A program made the position numbers and the translations under genes. From contig NC_057861.1 in assembly GCF_019393635.1 (NCBI RefSeq), forward strand, positions 381,493,315-381,557,314: a stretch of DNA of 64,000 nt, read 5' to 3'. This document shows, one piece after another, positions 11,898-23,443 of this stretch; within the stretch, counting starts at the first letter, position 1, and every line of letters begins with the position of its first letter. Below the pieces are notes generated by a model, which was given only the letters and a program-made list of their open reading frames with translations, searched no databases and was not told where the DNA came from. The stretch is from Dromiciops gliroides. Lineage: Eukaryota > Chordata > Mammalia > Microbiotheria > Microbiotheriidae.

Positions 11898-13599
11898 TAA
11901 AACAGCACACTGAAAGAACAGCAACAGAAAGGAAGAGGAATCAAGTTCAAAATAAATTGGTTGTGCTGAAACATTTGTAATTAAGCATGATAACCAATTA
12001 CAGAAATACCTGGAGTACTTCTGTGATTCACTCTCCCACATCAGAGGTTTCCTAATCAATTTGAAATAACTAGACGGTGTTATAGAAAATAAGCAAGATC
12101 ACAGCATTTGCTAATGAGTCTCAAAAATGGATTTCACTGCATGAAAATGTTCATTGTCAAGAGAAAGACTGTTTTCTGAATCTTTAGGGCCATTTGAATT
12201 TGCATTTGATTGGAGAACAATCCTTTGTTCTTGTCTCCCTTCTTACATCCTCTACAACACTGCTTATTTTTGCTAGTGATTTCATATTATTGTATCAGTA
12301 TGGTATCCCAAGTGCTAAAAATATACCCGAATAAATCCCTTTGTGCTGAAGCAGCAAGTAGCCACTTCAATTATTACTTAATTTCACTACGTTGTATAGG
12401 TTTCCTTGAATTTAAATTTGCAGATTTATGACTTTTTGAAAAACTGTTTGACAGAAGACAGAGTAGCAGAGCTCAGAAGTTGACACCAAGGCAAGGTATT
12501 TGTATCATGAAGAATAACACTTAAATATTTCTGAAATGTAAAACCACAGCAATCCCCCTTCCCCAGAGACTTGGATTCTTGGTGAACATGCAGTCTGAAG
12601 CTCACCAGTTCCCAAAAGGGATCCTAAGAACCAGCAGTGGCCCTCTAAAAAACATCACAAGCCCCAAGAGAATCTGTCATTTTCACAAGAAAAGAAAGAC
12701 TGGCACACTCCAGACAGAGAGAAGGAACTGTCACTTTTATTTTCTTAAAGGCAATATTATTTATGGTGTCTGTAGATTTGCATAAGTTATCACAAGACCT
12801 TTTGTGATCTTTTCTCACAAATCTCCCAATAAATATGTAGTTGCTATGATTTATTTATTCTTTCCTAAACCTTAGTAGAACATAATTTTTCCCTTTCTTC
12901 CTTGTCCTCCATCCCATTTCCCTCAGTTGCTTTCTCTCTCCCTCTGTTTTTACTCAGGACACTTCCAGATTTCTAGGTATAATAGGGAGGTCCATTTGAC
13001 TGTGTTGTCTCACAGCAAGTCTTATGTAAGACAAGACAGATCATCCTCCTGGTACTGATTATTAAATTCCATAATGATCTGAAACATGCACTTCTCTGAT
13101 CTTTACTGTCAGCAAACCTTCAAAAAATACTTAAAAATTATTTGTACTGAAATATTCATAATTATGAATGCTAACCAATTAGAGAAACACCTGAGACAAT
13201 TTTTTATTTCTTACCTTATGACTGCAGAAAAATGAAATGGGTGGTTTAATAGTTATCTGTGAATTTGAAGCACACATAATCATGCTAGATATCCCAAAAC
13301 AAATTTAAAGAAATGTTTAAGTTAAAAACAACCCCCAAAACTCTGTTTTCTTCTCCAAACTATCAGGGGGCTCAAGCCTAAATTCCAAGAATTACTATAT
13401 TTGGTTTTCAGTTACTTTGCCTGGATAAAGATAGCCCAAGGAAAAGGATATTTCAAGAGCTCAGCTGGAAAAGTAGCATTCAAGTCCATTGCATGAAATA
13501 TCATCTGACCTTTTCTTCATAAGGGCAGTAGAATTCCATTACTTTACTATGGTTAGATCTTCAAGGGGCCTAGGACTTCTGATTGCATGAAGAAATGAA
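11898..13599. other. Gene-free unique sequence
   Basis: Contains an AT-rich block around 12,100-12,450 and nothing repeat-like that I could assign. Low CpG content. Confidence 0.45.
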
Positions 13600-13715
13600 A
13601 GCCTATAAAGATGAAGGGACTTGCTCATGGTCACCCAGCTAGTCAGTGATAGATCTGGGATTCAAGCATGAATCTCCTTCATTCCTGGACTCATGCTTTT
13701 CCCACTATATTAAAA
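13600..13715 (-). mobile_element. MIR SINE, minus strand
   Basis: 'gatgaagggacttgctcatg', 'gtcacccagctagtcag' and 'gggattcaagcatgaatctc' are the reversed MIR core. Confidence 0.7.
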
Positions 13716-13857
13716 ATCTTTGTCATCAATCTTTAAAGTAATGAGAAAATGTCTTTCACTCTTTACTTGGGTCCTAGGGAATCTTTTTCTTTTTGTTTGT
13801 TTTCTAACAATCTCTCCCTCACAGCAACATAAAATTGAACAAAAATAGAAAATCAAT

Positions 13858-14305
13858 TAAGTAAATATTTATTGAGTTCCTAACCATGTAAACCTCCATT
13901 GGCTAGGCACTAGGAGGAATGAAAAGAAAAACAGATCATGATCTTTGCCTTTTATGGGGATCCTATAAATATTTTTGAGCAGTGAAGTTACATGATTTAA
14001 GTTGCATTTTAGAAAGATTAATCTTGCAATAGTGCTCAGAATAAAATAGGGGAAGAAGATGATTGAGGCAGAGGAAGGTGGAGACCACTTAGGATACTCT
14101 TTTTTTTTAGGGCATTGAGTGTTAAGTGACTTACCCAGGGTCACACAGCTAGTAAGTGTCAAGTGTCTGAGACCGGATTTGAAGTCAGGTCCTCCTGAAT
14201 CCAGGGCTGGTGCTTTATCCACTGCACCACCTAGCTTCCCCCGCACTTAGGATACTCTTACAAAAATCTAAGTATGTGATGAAAAGGTCTTGATTCAGAT
14301 CTGTT
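13858..14305 (-). mobile_element. L2 LINE 3' end, minus strand, split by a WSINE1
   Basis: Begins with the reversed L2 tail ('taaatatttattgagttcc', 'ggctaggcactagg'). It continues with the next L2 segment ('tttttgagcagtgaagttac', 'ttgcattttagaaagatt') and, after the inserted WSINE1, with 'cttacaaaaatctaagtatg'. Some internal sequence between the two L2 parts is missing. Confidence 0.65.
14101..14243 (-). mobile_element. WSINE1 SINE inside an L2, minus strand
   Basis: Perfect 15-bp target-site duplication cacttaggatactct at 14086-14100 and 14244-14258. Tail of only about nine A residues; G subtype. Confidence 0.93.
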
Positions 14306-15845
14306 CTTCAAATAGGGAAGATATTGTACACTGTTGGTAAAATTAAATCAATTTATTGTTCTTGCTTTGCTTCCAATTTCCCTAATAATTGTAAAATGAT
14401 AGCAAACTAAAGCTCATATTTTGGTTGTCTTTGCATTCCCTAGGTTCATAAACTATATAAAGTTAATTTTCTAAAAATGTCTGGACACCAGGTTCCACAA
14501 ACTATTCCTAATCAAACTTGTGCTCCTTGCTAAATATATTGGTATCTATAGATTCTTTTTTAGTGTCTCTCTCTCTCTCTCAAAAAAAAAAAATGTTAAC
14601 CAACACTTGGAGGCCAGAAATATGGAGATCTGGAAGAAAATCAGAAGAAACTACAATCTCCTCTGGATAATGATTGATTAGAGACATTCTTAGGAGGGAA
14701 TAAACATAAAAATGACTAATGTTTTGCTAAAAATAGGGACCTAAATAGAGTAAGTAGAGAAGAATGAAAACTCCCTTTTCCTGTGTTATGCATCTTTCTT
14801 GGAATCTCATAACTATTCTGTGCCCAGGGCTAATTTGTCTGGAGCAAAGTTCACAAAAGAGACAAAAAAGAGAAAAGGATAGATCTCCAAGTGGGAAACT
14901 TCTGAATACATTCACTATGTCCATGGAATCCAAAGACCTTGGAATTATAGCCAAAGATGAATGACCAAAGCGTGTTACTGTTCTTATTTCCTGTCATCCT
15001 CACTTAGTTATCTGCCATTAGGGAGCTTCCCATATGAGAAGATGAAGGAAGACAAAAAATATGTGAAGGTAAACCCAGTGGTCCGGAGCTCTGATTGTGA
15101 CTTGATGTTAGGAAAAAGCATGAAAACATGACTGGGACAGCATATTATCAAGAGAATGATCATTATTATGAATATCATTAAATCACTTTCATTTGATTGT
15201 ACAAACATTAATTAATCCTCTTCGAAATATCTCTTCTGGAAGCAACTTTTTTCTTATGCCAAAGTTTTGAAAAGGCTTTACTTGGACCAATCTATTTGGC
15301 AAAAACAGGCTTAGAAATGCCAGTATTGATCTTAAACCTGGTAACCCTGTACAAGATATTGGGACAAAGCTTGACAAAAAGCATTCTTTGAAGCAAATCC
15401 TAATTTAGCTCGCTGTTTTAAGCATCCTCCCTTTACTTCTATCAGTGATTTTCAAATTTAGCTTTGTTTTTGTGTTTTGCTGATGGTATGTGTGAATATG
15501 TGTGTACTCATATGTGTGTGCATGTGTGTCTAATTTGATCAGCCTCATGGAGATGGAAGAAATTTTAAAATTATCTAACCAAGAATCCCTTAAAATACAA
15601 TTAAGTGTCAAAACTTTCCTACCATGGTTTACTTGAGATGAAACACTTCAGAGAGGCTTACATTTCTCTTCTAGTTTTTTATTTATTCATTTTTCCTAAA
15701 GGGTTGTATAATATAGGGTTCTTTTAAAAGTTAGTGTATTTACCCTCAATTGATTGGTTCTTTTCTACATGACTAATCCATTTGACATTTGGCATTAACT
15801 CAATCTGGTCATTACTGCACATGCAACAGATGTCATATGATATAA
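14306..15845. other. Gene-free unique sequence with short simple repeats
   Basis: Contains a (TC)n-A(n) run at 14566-14593 and a TG-rich patch at 15485-15530. The frames around 14.73-14.96 kb overlap on both strands and lack any recognisable domain. Confidence 0.5.
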
Positions 15846-16040
15846 CAGAGCGATGACTGGCCTTGGAGCAGGAAGATGTGGTTTCAAGTCCTACCTCTGA
15901 CAAAGAGGTTGTATGACCTGACATATGTCACTGACCCTCTCAGTACCCCCAAGCAATTCTCTCAACCTATAAATTATGGAGGAACTTCCCATCTGCCTCA
16001 ATGTTCATAGATGAATTCCCTATACCAGTTAAATGAGAGG
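15846..16040 (+). mobile_element. Marsupial CORE-type SINE with 'ctctcaacctataa' tail
   Basis: Head-derived 'gagcaggaagatgtggtttc', core 'cctgacatatgtcactgacc' and tail 'aagcaattctctcaacctat...gaattccctataccagttaaatga' are in order. Nearly full length but diverged. Confidence 0.65.
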
Positions 16041-17312
16041 TCAGGAAAGAAAACATTTAGCATAGATAATCTATTCTTATTCCTTCTTTCATTCCCTTTG
16101 CTTCTCACTTTCCTTTAATGAGAATTTTCTGCGTTTTTTTTTCTTATATTGGATTCCATTACCTAATTCATCCTTTTAATTTCTACCCCTGAGCACACTG
16201 AATTTATTTCAAATGTTCATGACAGTAGCTTTCGTTAACTGCACCAGAAGGGGTTTGGGCCTCCAATGGTCTAGTATTCTTTTCTTTTCCATTTCCATTC
16301 CCATCCATAAGAAGACTTTTGTCTCCTACTTCCTGAAAGCTTTTATTTATACAATCAGGAGTTTCTAATTTTGAAAAAACTCTCCTTCCAATTTACTCTT
16401 GTAAATCTCAAATGCATTTCTTTTCCTCCTTTTGTGTCTTATCCTTTGAAGTCCACTTTATTTAGAAATATCACACATTCCCTTTAATATCTGTATTACA
16501 TATATATACATATCAGTGCATACATACATGCACACAGATGGAAAAGAGAAAAGGGAGGTATCATATATTTGGGTCTGTGGGTGTGTGGTAGATAATATGA
16601 ATGCAACAGCCAATGTCCATCTGAGATTTAAAATTTAATAATCTGTATATGTTCTGAAACTATTTAATTAAATATTTAACAATACACTAGAATAAGAAAA
16701 ACTCCCAGAAAAAATAAAATCAAACATGGAAAGAAAAATGCAAATCACACCATTTAAAAACTCAAAAACTTCATTTTATATTGAATCTTTAAAAGCACAG
16801 CAACTGCTAGCTAAGCAAACAAATGAACAAAACAACCACTAATTCAAGAAGAAAAGTAGGAACATAGACATAATCTACTAATTTATTAATCACTGATGGA
16901 CATTGGTCCATTGATAGATACTAGTCATTATTACTTCCCATTGTAATTTCAAATGAGAAAGTAAGAGCCTCACACCACCATATCTTTCTAGATCAAAATT
17001 AAAACAGGAAAAATTCTAGATAGACTTTTTTCTTTTCTGCTTTCATTTATAGAGTTTGGAAAACTTTGCCTTCTTGAATATAGTATCAGCACTACTACTA
17101 AGAGGAAGAAATTAAAGATCCTATATGTTTCTATTAGATGAACACCTGGTTGATTTATGACCACCACCATCATCATCCCTCCTCCTCATAAACAAAATGG
17201 AAATGCTAAACTAATCCCACTCCCCACACCCAGTACTTCCTTCCTTCTTAGAGTCCTGAGAACATGTATTTTAAGTAATTTTAACATACTGTAAAAGTAA
17301 AAAACAAAAAGG
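16041..17312. other. Gene-free unique AT-rich sequence
   Basis: Only a small TA/CA patch (16500-16535) stands out. Confidence 0.5.
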
Positions 17313-17530
17313 AAGCAGTGACTAGGGAGCTGACCATAGAAAGAAGTCTGAAAGAGCTAGGCTCAAATCCCACCACTAGTATGTGCTGGCTATGTGACTC
17401 AGGGCAAGCTTTAAGCTCTCTTTGCTGTAGTTCTCTAAGAAAAATTGCAGAGCTGGCTCTGAACTTCATTAATAGAGGACAATTCCTCATGATGACTTCT
17501 CCATACCAATTAAATCACAGGTTCTTTCCA
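17313..17530 (+). mobile_element. Marsupial CORE-type SINE, plus strand
   Basis: Order seen: 'gctaggctcaaatcccacc' (box B region), 'tatgtgactcagggcaagc' (core), 'gtagttctctaagaaaaatt' and 'ccataccaattaaatcacagg' (tail). The frames on both strands here are SINE translations. Confidence 0.7.
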
Positions 17531-19204
17531 AAATAAAAAAGTAAAAGGAGACAGACAATGTTTGCTTGCTTTTGTCCATGGGGTAGAGATTGGTTCTTTT
17601 TGATTTGCAGTTTCTGTTCATTTTTATAAGCTATATTTAGCCTAAGAAAACTTTCAAGGATAGAAGATTTCATAAATGTATATAAATATTTGTTTTTTCT
17701 CATCCCCCAAAAAGGGAAAGGTAGATATTTTTTTTCATCATTTATGGTTTTGTTTCACTTGTCTAATTGAAATTACAACCTTTAAGGAGTCATTTTCTCC
17801 CCTTTTAGAAGGAATATGCATGATATGTGTCATAAGGGGAAAAAAGTGTATCTAAAAGTCACATAAGTGACAGGGACAGATTATTCCCTTTGCAAACTAG
17901 TTTTTAAGAAGCTACTTTAAAATTTATTTTTCGGTATGATAGATATGTTAAGGTAATGTGTTTTCAGGAGGCAATTAATGAAATACAGGGAGAGAAGACT
18001 GTGAAAAAAAGGAAACATGTCAGAAGCACCTTTCTTGACCTACTATGTGTCAGACACTGTTCTAAGTCCTGAACACTGTGGTAAGTCCTGGGTAAATTCT
18101 TCCATAAGCTGGTAAATGACCTTCTGTTTTTCACAATAGAACTATAAACAGAAGCTTAATTTGTGAGTGTGATGATTATTCTTTCCTGTTTGCAGACATA
18201 AGCATCTGTTCAGTCTTTAGCTATAACATGAACATGACCACCTTTGCCACATAACTTACACAAAATGTAGGACCCATATTGTCTATGGCTGCTTTCATCA
18301 CCTAAAATATTTAAATATGTTCTGTGCTTTGCTTAAATGCTTTCCATCTTGAGCCAAACGTGTAACATCTCAGCACAAAACTGTCTGATAACAGATAATT
18401 TAGATAAACCTCTGTTTGTCATGCACTACTTTGTACATTCTGTCACTTGAAACCCAAATAATTCCATAATCTTTATGGTATTTCATTGTTTTCACATAGT
18501 ATCATCCCACTACCATATCATTCATCTGCCAAAAATGCATCATCCCCTGTCATTTCATTTGTCAGCCAAAAATATATTACTGGAGCCCACTCTATGGTAT
18601 CAACTCAAACACATTCCAAAAGTTTTGTCCTTCTTTCTTAATGTTGGTCTAAAAAAAAAGTTGCCCCACTTCTAAAGCTGACATCGAGAGCCTTCATGCT
18701 TGGCATCTGAATTACTACAAATATATCTCTTGGACTCATCTCCAAAGTGTTAATTATTTCAGTGTGGATATTTTTTGCCATGTATAAAATTAAAATTCTG
18801 GTCTAAAATATTCCCTCAAATGACTGCTCTGTTTCTCCAAAGTACTCTTTTTCCTTTGGTCATGTTTTGCCTTTTTCTTCTCATCTTTGGAAATTTTGAG
18901 AAGCAGCAATATTATTTATCAATATCAAACTCACCTTTTCCCTTTTCCAGAATGCCTCCTTTGTCTTTACTACATGTATGATTCCATCATAAAATCTCAT
19001 AATAACAAAAAATTATGATAAACAAGGTAATTGATGTGTTCTAAGGATTGTTTCATAGAATCAGTGCCTTATTGATCCAATTATATTGTTTCATACAATC
19101 TTATGTCTGGTCTTCTCCTGTGTAAAAGCCATTCTCTATTGTGGCAGAATTTGATCCTGGGCTAGTGGCCTGACATTACATGGATATTCTACCCATCTGT
19201 CCAA
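17531..19204. other. Mostly unique sequence with a short L2 tail
   Basis: A reversed L2 tail lies at about 18,020-18,110 ('ctactatgtgtcagacactg'). Around 18,515-18,580 there is a faint duplicated phrase ('ctgccaaaaatgcatc', 'cagccaaaaatatat'). Nothing gene-like. Confidence 0.5.
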
Positions 19205-20245
19205 GTCAACATGTCCAAAATATTTTTTCCCAAAAACCTGATTTTACTCCTTCTGGCTTCACTCTTTCCATCTCTTTCAACATTGTTTATCTGCTCTCAA
19301 ATGCTCTTGATCACTTTCATAATCTTTTATTCTCCTGAAACCCTCATCATATCCAGGCAGCCTCTTATTCCCATCAGTTCCCTTGCTCCAAAATCTCTTG
19401 CAACCATCTCCTCCTTCCTATTCCTAAGGTCGCTATCCAACTATAGGCCCTCCTTTTACCATCTACTTAACTAATGTGATGCCCTTCTAATAGGTGATCC
19501 CACCATCCAATTTTCTTTCCCATTCAGTCCATTCTTCATACCACTGCCAGAATAATCTTTCTTATACACGTCACTTTTCTCATCAAATAACTTTGGGCCT
19601 TATTGCCTCCTCAGTAAATTTCTCACTCCACAGCCTGTCTATTAAGAACTTCTACAGCATATTGGTACCCTTATGTTCCCAGACTTATCTCATATTATTT
19701 CCTTCATTGCACTGTAGCATTTATTTAAACTGTAGCACACTTTGCTATCCTACTCACGCTTTCCTTGGGCTCTTTCCTATGCCTAGAATGTCATATTTCT
19801 ATTGTTAAAATCCAACCTATCACCCATGGTAAAGAGTGCTATGTACATTCTGATAGTGAGATCATAGACTAAATATGCAGCGAGACAAATTAGTAGACAT
19901 GGTCAAAATGGGAATTTGTTTTTGTTTCATTATACATATTTTCCACAATATAGCATTTGTTTCTCTCGTGGGGAAAAGGTGGTTAAGAGAAAGAGAAAAT
20001 AAATGCTTGATTATTGAAAAAAAATCACTTAAAAAATTCTTACTCATTCTTTAAAGTAAAACCTAATTTAAATGTTGTGTCCTCCAAGAAGTCTTCCCTA
20101 ATTCCTCCCTTTGTTGATGATCATGCCCCTCAGACCTCACTTAGTAATGTATTGTCCTTGAGAGAAAGGATTGTTCTGATATTTGTATCCCTATGACCTA
20201 ATACTGTGCCTTGTCCATAGTAGAAATTTAATAAATGTTTGTTTA
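19205..20245 (+). mobile_element. L2 LINE 3' end, plus strand, interrupted once
   Basis: Reads as an L2 3' region: 'caacatgtccaaaatatt', 'accactgccagaataatct', 'cttccttgggctctttcc', then after an interruption 'tcattctttaaagtaaaacc', 'ctccaagaagtcttccc', 'ctgtgccttgtccatag', 'ttaataaatgtttg'. The remaining frames at 19.2-19.8 kb are decayed L2 sequence. About 217 bases at 19,822-20,038 do not belong to L2. Confidence 0.75.
19822..20038 (+). mobile_element. Unassigned SINE-sized insert inside the L2
   Basis: Interrupts the L2 colinearity. It begins near 'catggtaaagagtgctatg', contains 'agacatggtcaaaatggg' and 'tttctctcgtggggaaaagg', and ends in 'attgaaaaaaaa', so it looks like a retroposon on the plus strand with a short A tail. 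I do not know the family, and I could not read a clean target-site duplication. Confidence 0.45.
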
Positions 20246-20285
20246 AGGGAACTGAATTATAACTTTCTAATGCACTGAGCACCTA

Positions 20286-20331
20286 TACACACACACACAC
20301 ATGCATATATATATATATATATACATATATA
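20286..20331. repeat. CA/TA microsatellite
   Basis: (CA)n followed by (TA)n. Confidence 0.85.
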
Positions 20332-20369
20332 TTCTGTATTATATCTATCTACATTGATGCCTCCTGCCC

Positions 20370-20485
20370 CAATTAGACTGTAAGTTTCCTATAGGTTCAG
20401 TCTTGTGACTTAGATATTTCGTATCTTCCCCTTATCTACAACAGTGTTCTACACATAACAGATGGTTACAGACTGTCTTACTAAA
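20370..20485 (+). mobile_element. L2 3' tail, plus strand
   Basis: 'ccaattagactgtaagtttc' and 'gtgttctacacataacag' are the L2 terminal phrases. Confidence 0.6.
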
Positions 20486-20669
20486 TTGTTGCCTTTTGTT
20501 GTTATTTCACACTGTAATGGAAGAGAAGGTAGCTGATTTATGACAGAGTTCTTTGACCTCTTTTTGTCATGCTATCAAGTAGCAATTACTCTTTATATCT
20601 CTTCATCTTTTGAGAAAGAAAAAGGTGGGGGCAGATTTGGAGGAGTGGTGCAGGAGGTTTGGGATTTAA

Positions 20670-20775
20670 AATGGTAAATAAATAAATAAACAGACAAACA
20701 AATAAATGAATGAGTAAAAAAATTTAAAAATAGATGAATGAATGAATGAATAAACAAATAAATAAATAAATGAGA
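20670..20775. repeat. AAAT/AATG tetranucleotide repeat
   Basis: Runs of taaa, tgaa and caaa interrupted once by an A/T stretch. Confidence 0.8.
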
Positions 20776-21309
20776 AAAAAATTTTAAAGGAATTTAAAAT
20801 GGTAAGCAATAATAGGAGTAATGAGAAATTACTGAAAAAAATTATTGATATGATCCAATTGGTAGTCCATAAAAACTGATCTTGATGAATCCTCTCCTGA
20901 TAATTTGTAGATAATAACCTTAGTTAAATTCACACTCTCATCCTTCACATTAATATTTTTTCTTAAAATTTTCCTTAGCATAATCACCAGTGCCATATAA
21001 AAGAGATGACAATGCTATGCTGTGATATAAACAAAGAGCTAGCTAATGTGATTTGGTAATCAAAGTGACATCAAAAACCTCAAACCTTAGGACTCATCAT
21101 GGGAATTTTAAAATATTCTATGTATACACATATATTTAGTTGGTTAGAAGTTGAAATTTTAAAAAGGGAAATTTTTTTAAGTTGTTAGGTATTTTGTGGG
21201 GTCCATATCTGTCATTTCATAGGCATAGGAAACTCCCAATGTGGAAATTCCCTTTCCTCATGCAGATAAGCAATTCATTTATGGTATATAGTCTTTTTGA
21301 GTCGCTTGG
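20776..21309. other. Gene-free unique sequence
   Basis: AT-rich; no recognised element. Confidence 0.45.
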
Positions 21310-21425
21310 GACAGCTAGAGATTAATCAATTTACCTATGATCACATAGCTGGTGTCAGTGGCCAAACTTTAACCCCAGTCTTCTTAGCTACAAAGCCAGC
21401 TCTCTAGCCACTACACCATGCTGTC
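21310..21425 (-). mobile_element. MIR SINE, minus strand
   Basis: 'tgatcacatagctggtg', 'aaactttaaccccagtc' and 'ctctagccactacacc' follow the reversed MIR. Confidence 0.65.
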
Positions 21426-21896
21426 ACTCATTAAATAGTATCAATATGTAGCTAGATCCAGATTAGCATGAATAATGAATGCTGTGAAGTAAGTGACTAA
21501 ATGCATTTGAATTCACATTATTCAAAATTATCATAATATAAAATATGGTAATTGCTTCCAGCCCAATGGAAATATTAAGAACAAATTCAAATAATATGAC
21601 GACTTCATGAGGTTCATTATTTGCACTAATCCAGCTTTTAGGCTACCATTTTATAATGGTAAGTCAATTATTATAAAACTTTTTAAAATTTTTCTGCTAC
21701 TTCAATGAAAGCACAAATACCAACTACCATTATATCTCAGCATGAAGTAAAAATCTTATTTCTCCTGAAATATATGCTGTCTGAGAATATGGTCCATGTT
21801 TTATACACACATGTTTTTGAAAGAGGACTTGAGTTATGGATGACTCTTATAGCAAACTAACTTCTTTTTTAAAAAACCAGGAGACTTTTAATACTA
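21426..21896. other. Gene-free unique sequence
   Basis: AT-rich unique DNA directly upstream of the Tigger element. Ends in the TA target dinucleotide at 21,895-21,896. Confidence 0.45.
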
Positions 21897-22760
21897 TAGG
21901 TATACCTCATGTTATTACACTTGACTTTATTGTACTTTGTAGATGCACAGCATTCATTATGGAGATTTGGGGCATGTTGGGTTTTGGGGGTTTTGTTTTT
22001 TGTTTTATAAATTGAAGGTTTATGGCTACACTGTATCAAACAAGTCTATCAGCATTATTTTTTCCAATAGTATGTGTTCATATCATGTCTTTGTGTCACA
22101 TTATGATAATTCTCACAATATTTCAAACTTTTTCTGTATTTCAATATGTCATGGTGATCTGTGATCAGTGATCTTTGATATTACTATTGTAATTTGGGGT
22201 AAAAGGGCACCATAAACCATACCTGTATAAGAAGGCACACTTACTAAGTGTTGTGTGTGTTCTGACTGTTCCTGTCTTTTTCTTTTTCCTTGGGCCTTTC
22301 TATTTTCGGAGACACAACAATATTAAAATTAGACCAATTAATAACCCTGAAATAGCCTCTAAACATTCAAGTGAAAGGAAGAGTAAATGGATGAGGCAAA
22401 TTTCATTGTTGTCTCATTTTAAGAAATTGTCACAGCCCCCTCAGCCTTCAGCAACCACAACCCTGATGAGTTGGTAGCCATCAGTATCAAGGCAAGACCC
22501 TCCACTAGCAAAAAGATTGCAATTTGCTGAAGACTCAGATGATGGTTAACATTTTTAGCAACAAAGTAGTTTAATTATTATATGTTCATTTTCTTTTTAC
22601 ATAATACTATTGCATATATAATAGACTACAGAATAGTGTAAACGTAACTATTATGTGCCCTTAGAAACCCAAAAGAATTCATGTGACTCACTTCATTGCA
22701 AATATTTTCTTTGTTGCAGTGGTCTAAAACCAAATCTGCAATATCTCTGAAGTATGCCTG
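21897..22760 (+). mobile_element. Tigger1-like DNA transposon, internally deleted
   Basis: An 864-bp pogo/Tigger-family element. The left end 'taggtatacctcatg' and the right end (reversed: caggcatacttcagagat) form imperfect terminal inverted repeats, and TA precedes the left end. Downstream of 'gagacacaacaatatt' the start of the transposase is visible (ASKHSSERKSK, residues 2-12 of the usual N terminus), with the initiator Met codon changed to ATA. The sequence then jumps directly to the C-terminal coding end (HFKKLSQPPQPSATTTLMS) and the 3' region. About the central 1.5 kb of transposase is therefore missing: a non-autonomous deletion derivative. It cannot encode an active transposase. Confidence 0.88.
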
Positions 22761-23117
22761 CGTTGCATTCTAAGAACTTGAATAGAAGTTACATCTTCTG
22801 ATAATTTGAAAAATCTCTATGGCTCTTCATATGTTAAGTGCTTTGCAACAGGGGACTCTGAGGCCCAGGGGGAATGCAAGTCCATGACAAGGCAAAAGCA
22901 AAGGGGGAAAAAGACAGTTCTTCCAGTCTGAAAAAAAAAAAGTCTTCACTAAATGCCCATATACTGTTGTTCTTTTTTTAACTTAAGACTGAGTCTGCCC
23001 TCCAGCCCACTAAGTGAAGATTACTTACCAGTTTCAAATTCTTGGATAGTGACCTAGTTAAGGTCATCAGTAGCCATTCAAAAGCTCACAGTATTCTAGA
23101 AATTGTTACCTGTGGGG
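22761..23117. other. Gene-free unique sequence
   Basis: Contains a short poly(A) at 22,931-22,941 only. Confidence 0.45.
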
Positions 23118-23443
23118 GGAAAAATGGAACAGGTAGTTGGCCCAGTGGATACAGCACTGGCCCTGGAGTCAAGAGAACCCGAGTTCAAATCTCACCTCAG
23201 ACATTTACTAGCTGTGTGACCCTTGGCAATTCACTCAACCCCAATTGCCTTAAAACTTCTGAGGCCATCTCCAATTGTCCTGATATGTATCTTGCCACTG
23301 GACCCAGATGGCTCTGGAGGAGAGAGTGAGGCTGATGACATTGCACAGCCCTCCCTCACTTAAATCCAATTCTGGGCAAGTCATGATATCACTCCAATAT
23401 CATTGTCCCCTTTGAAAACAAAGGACAAACAACAACAATCTGT
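23118..23443 (+). mobile_element. Composite marsupial SINE (tRNA/CORE head, RTE tail)
   Basis: Head 'gcccagtggatacagcactg', box-B-like 'gagttcaaatctcacc' and core 'gtgacccttggcaattcac' are followed by a 190-bp tail ending 'gaaaacaaaggacaaacaacaacaa'. That tail is homologous to the RTE-type LINE 3' end found reversed at 47.8 kb, which explains how such a SINE could be mobilised in trans. Full length. Confidence 0.8.

Noticed and set aside
11683-11980. Signal-peptide-like Leu/Ser/Phe-rich frames
   Set aside because: Pure consequence of a CT-rich low-complexity tract, with mirror-image Arg/Glu/Lys frames on the other strand.
22253-22477. 74-codon frame as a functional transposase-derived gene
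   Set aside because: It joins only the extreme ends of a Tigger transposase across a deletion, lacks the DNA-binding and DDE core, and its native start codon is ATA.
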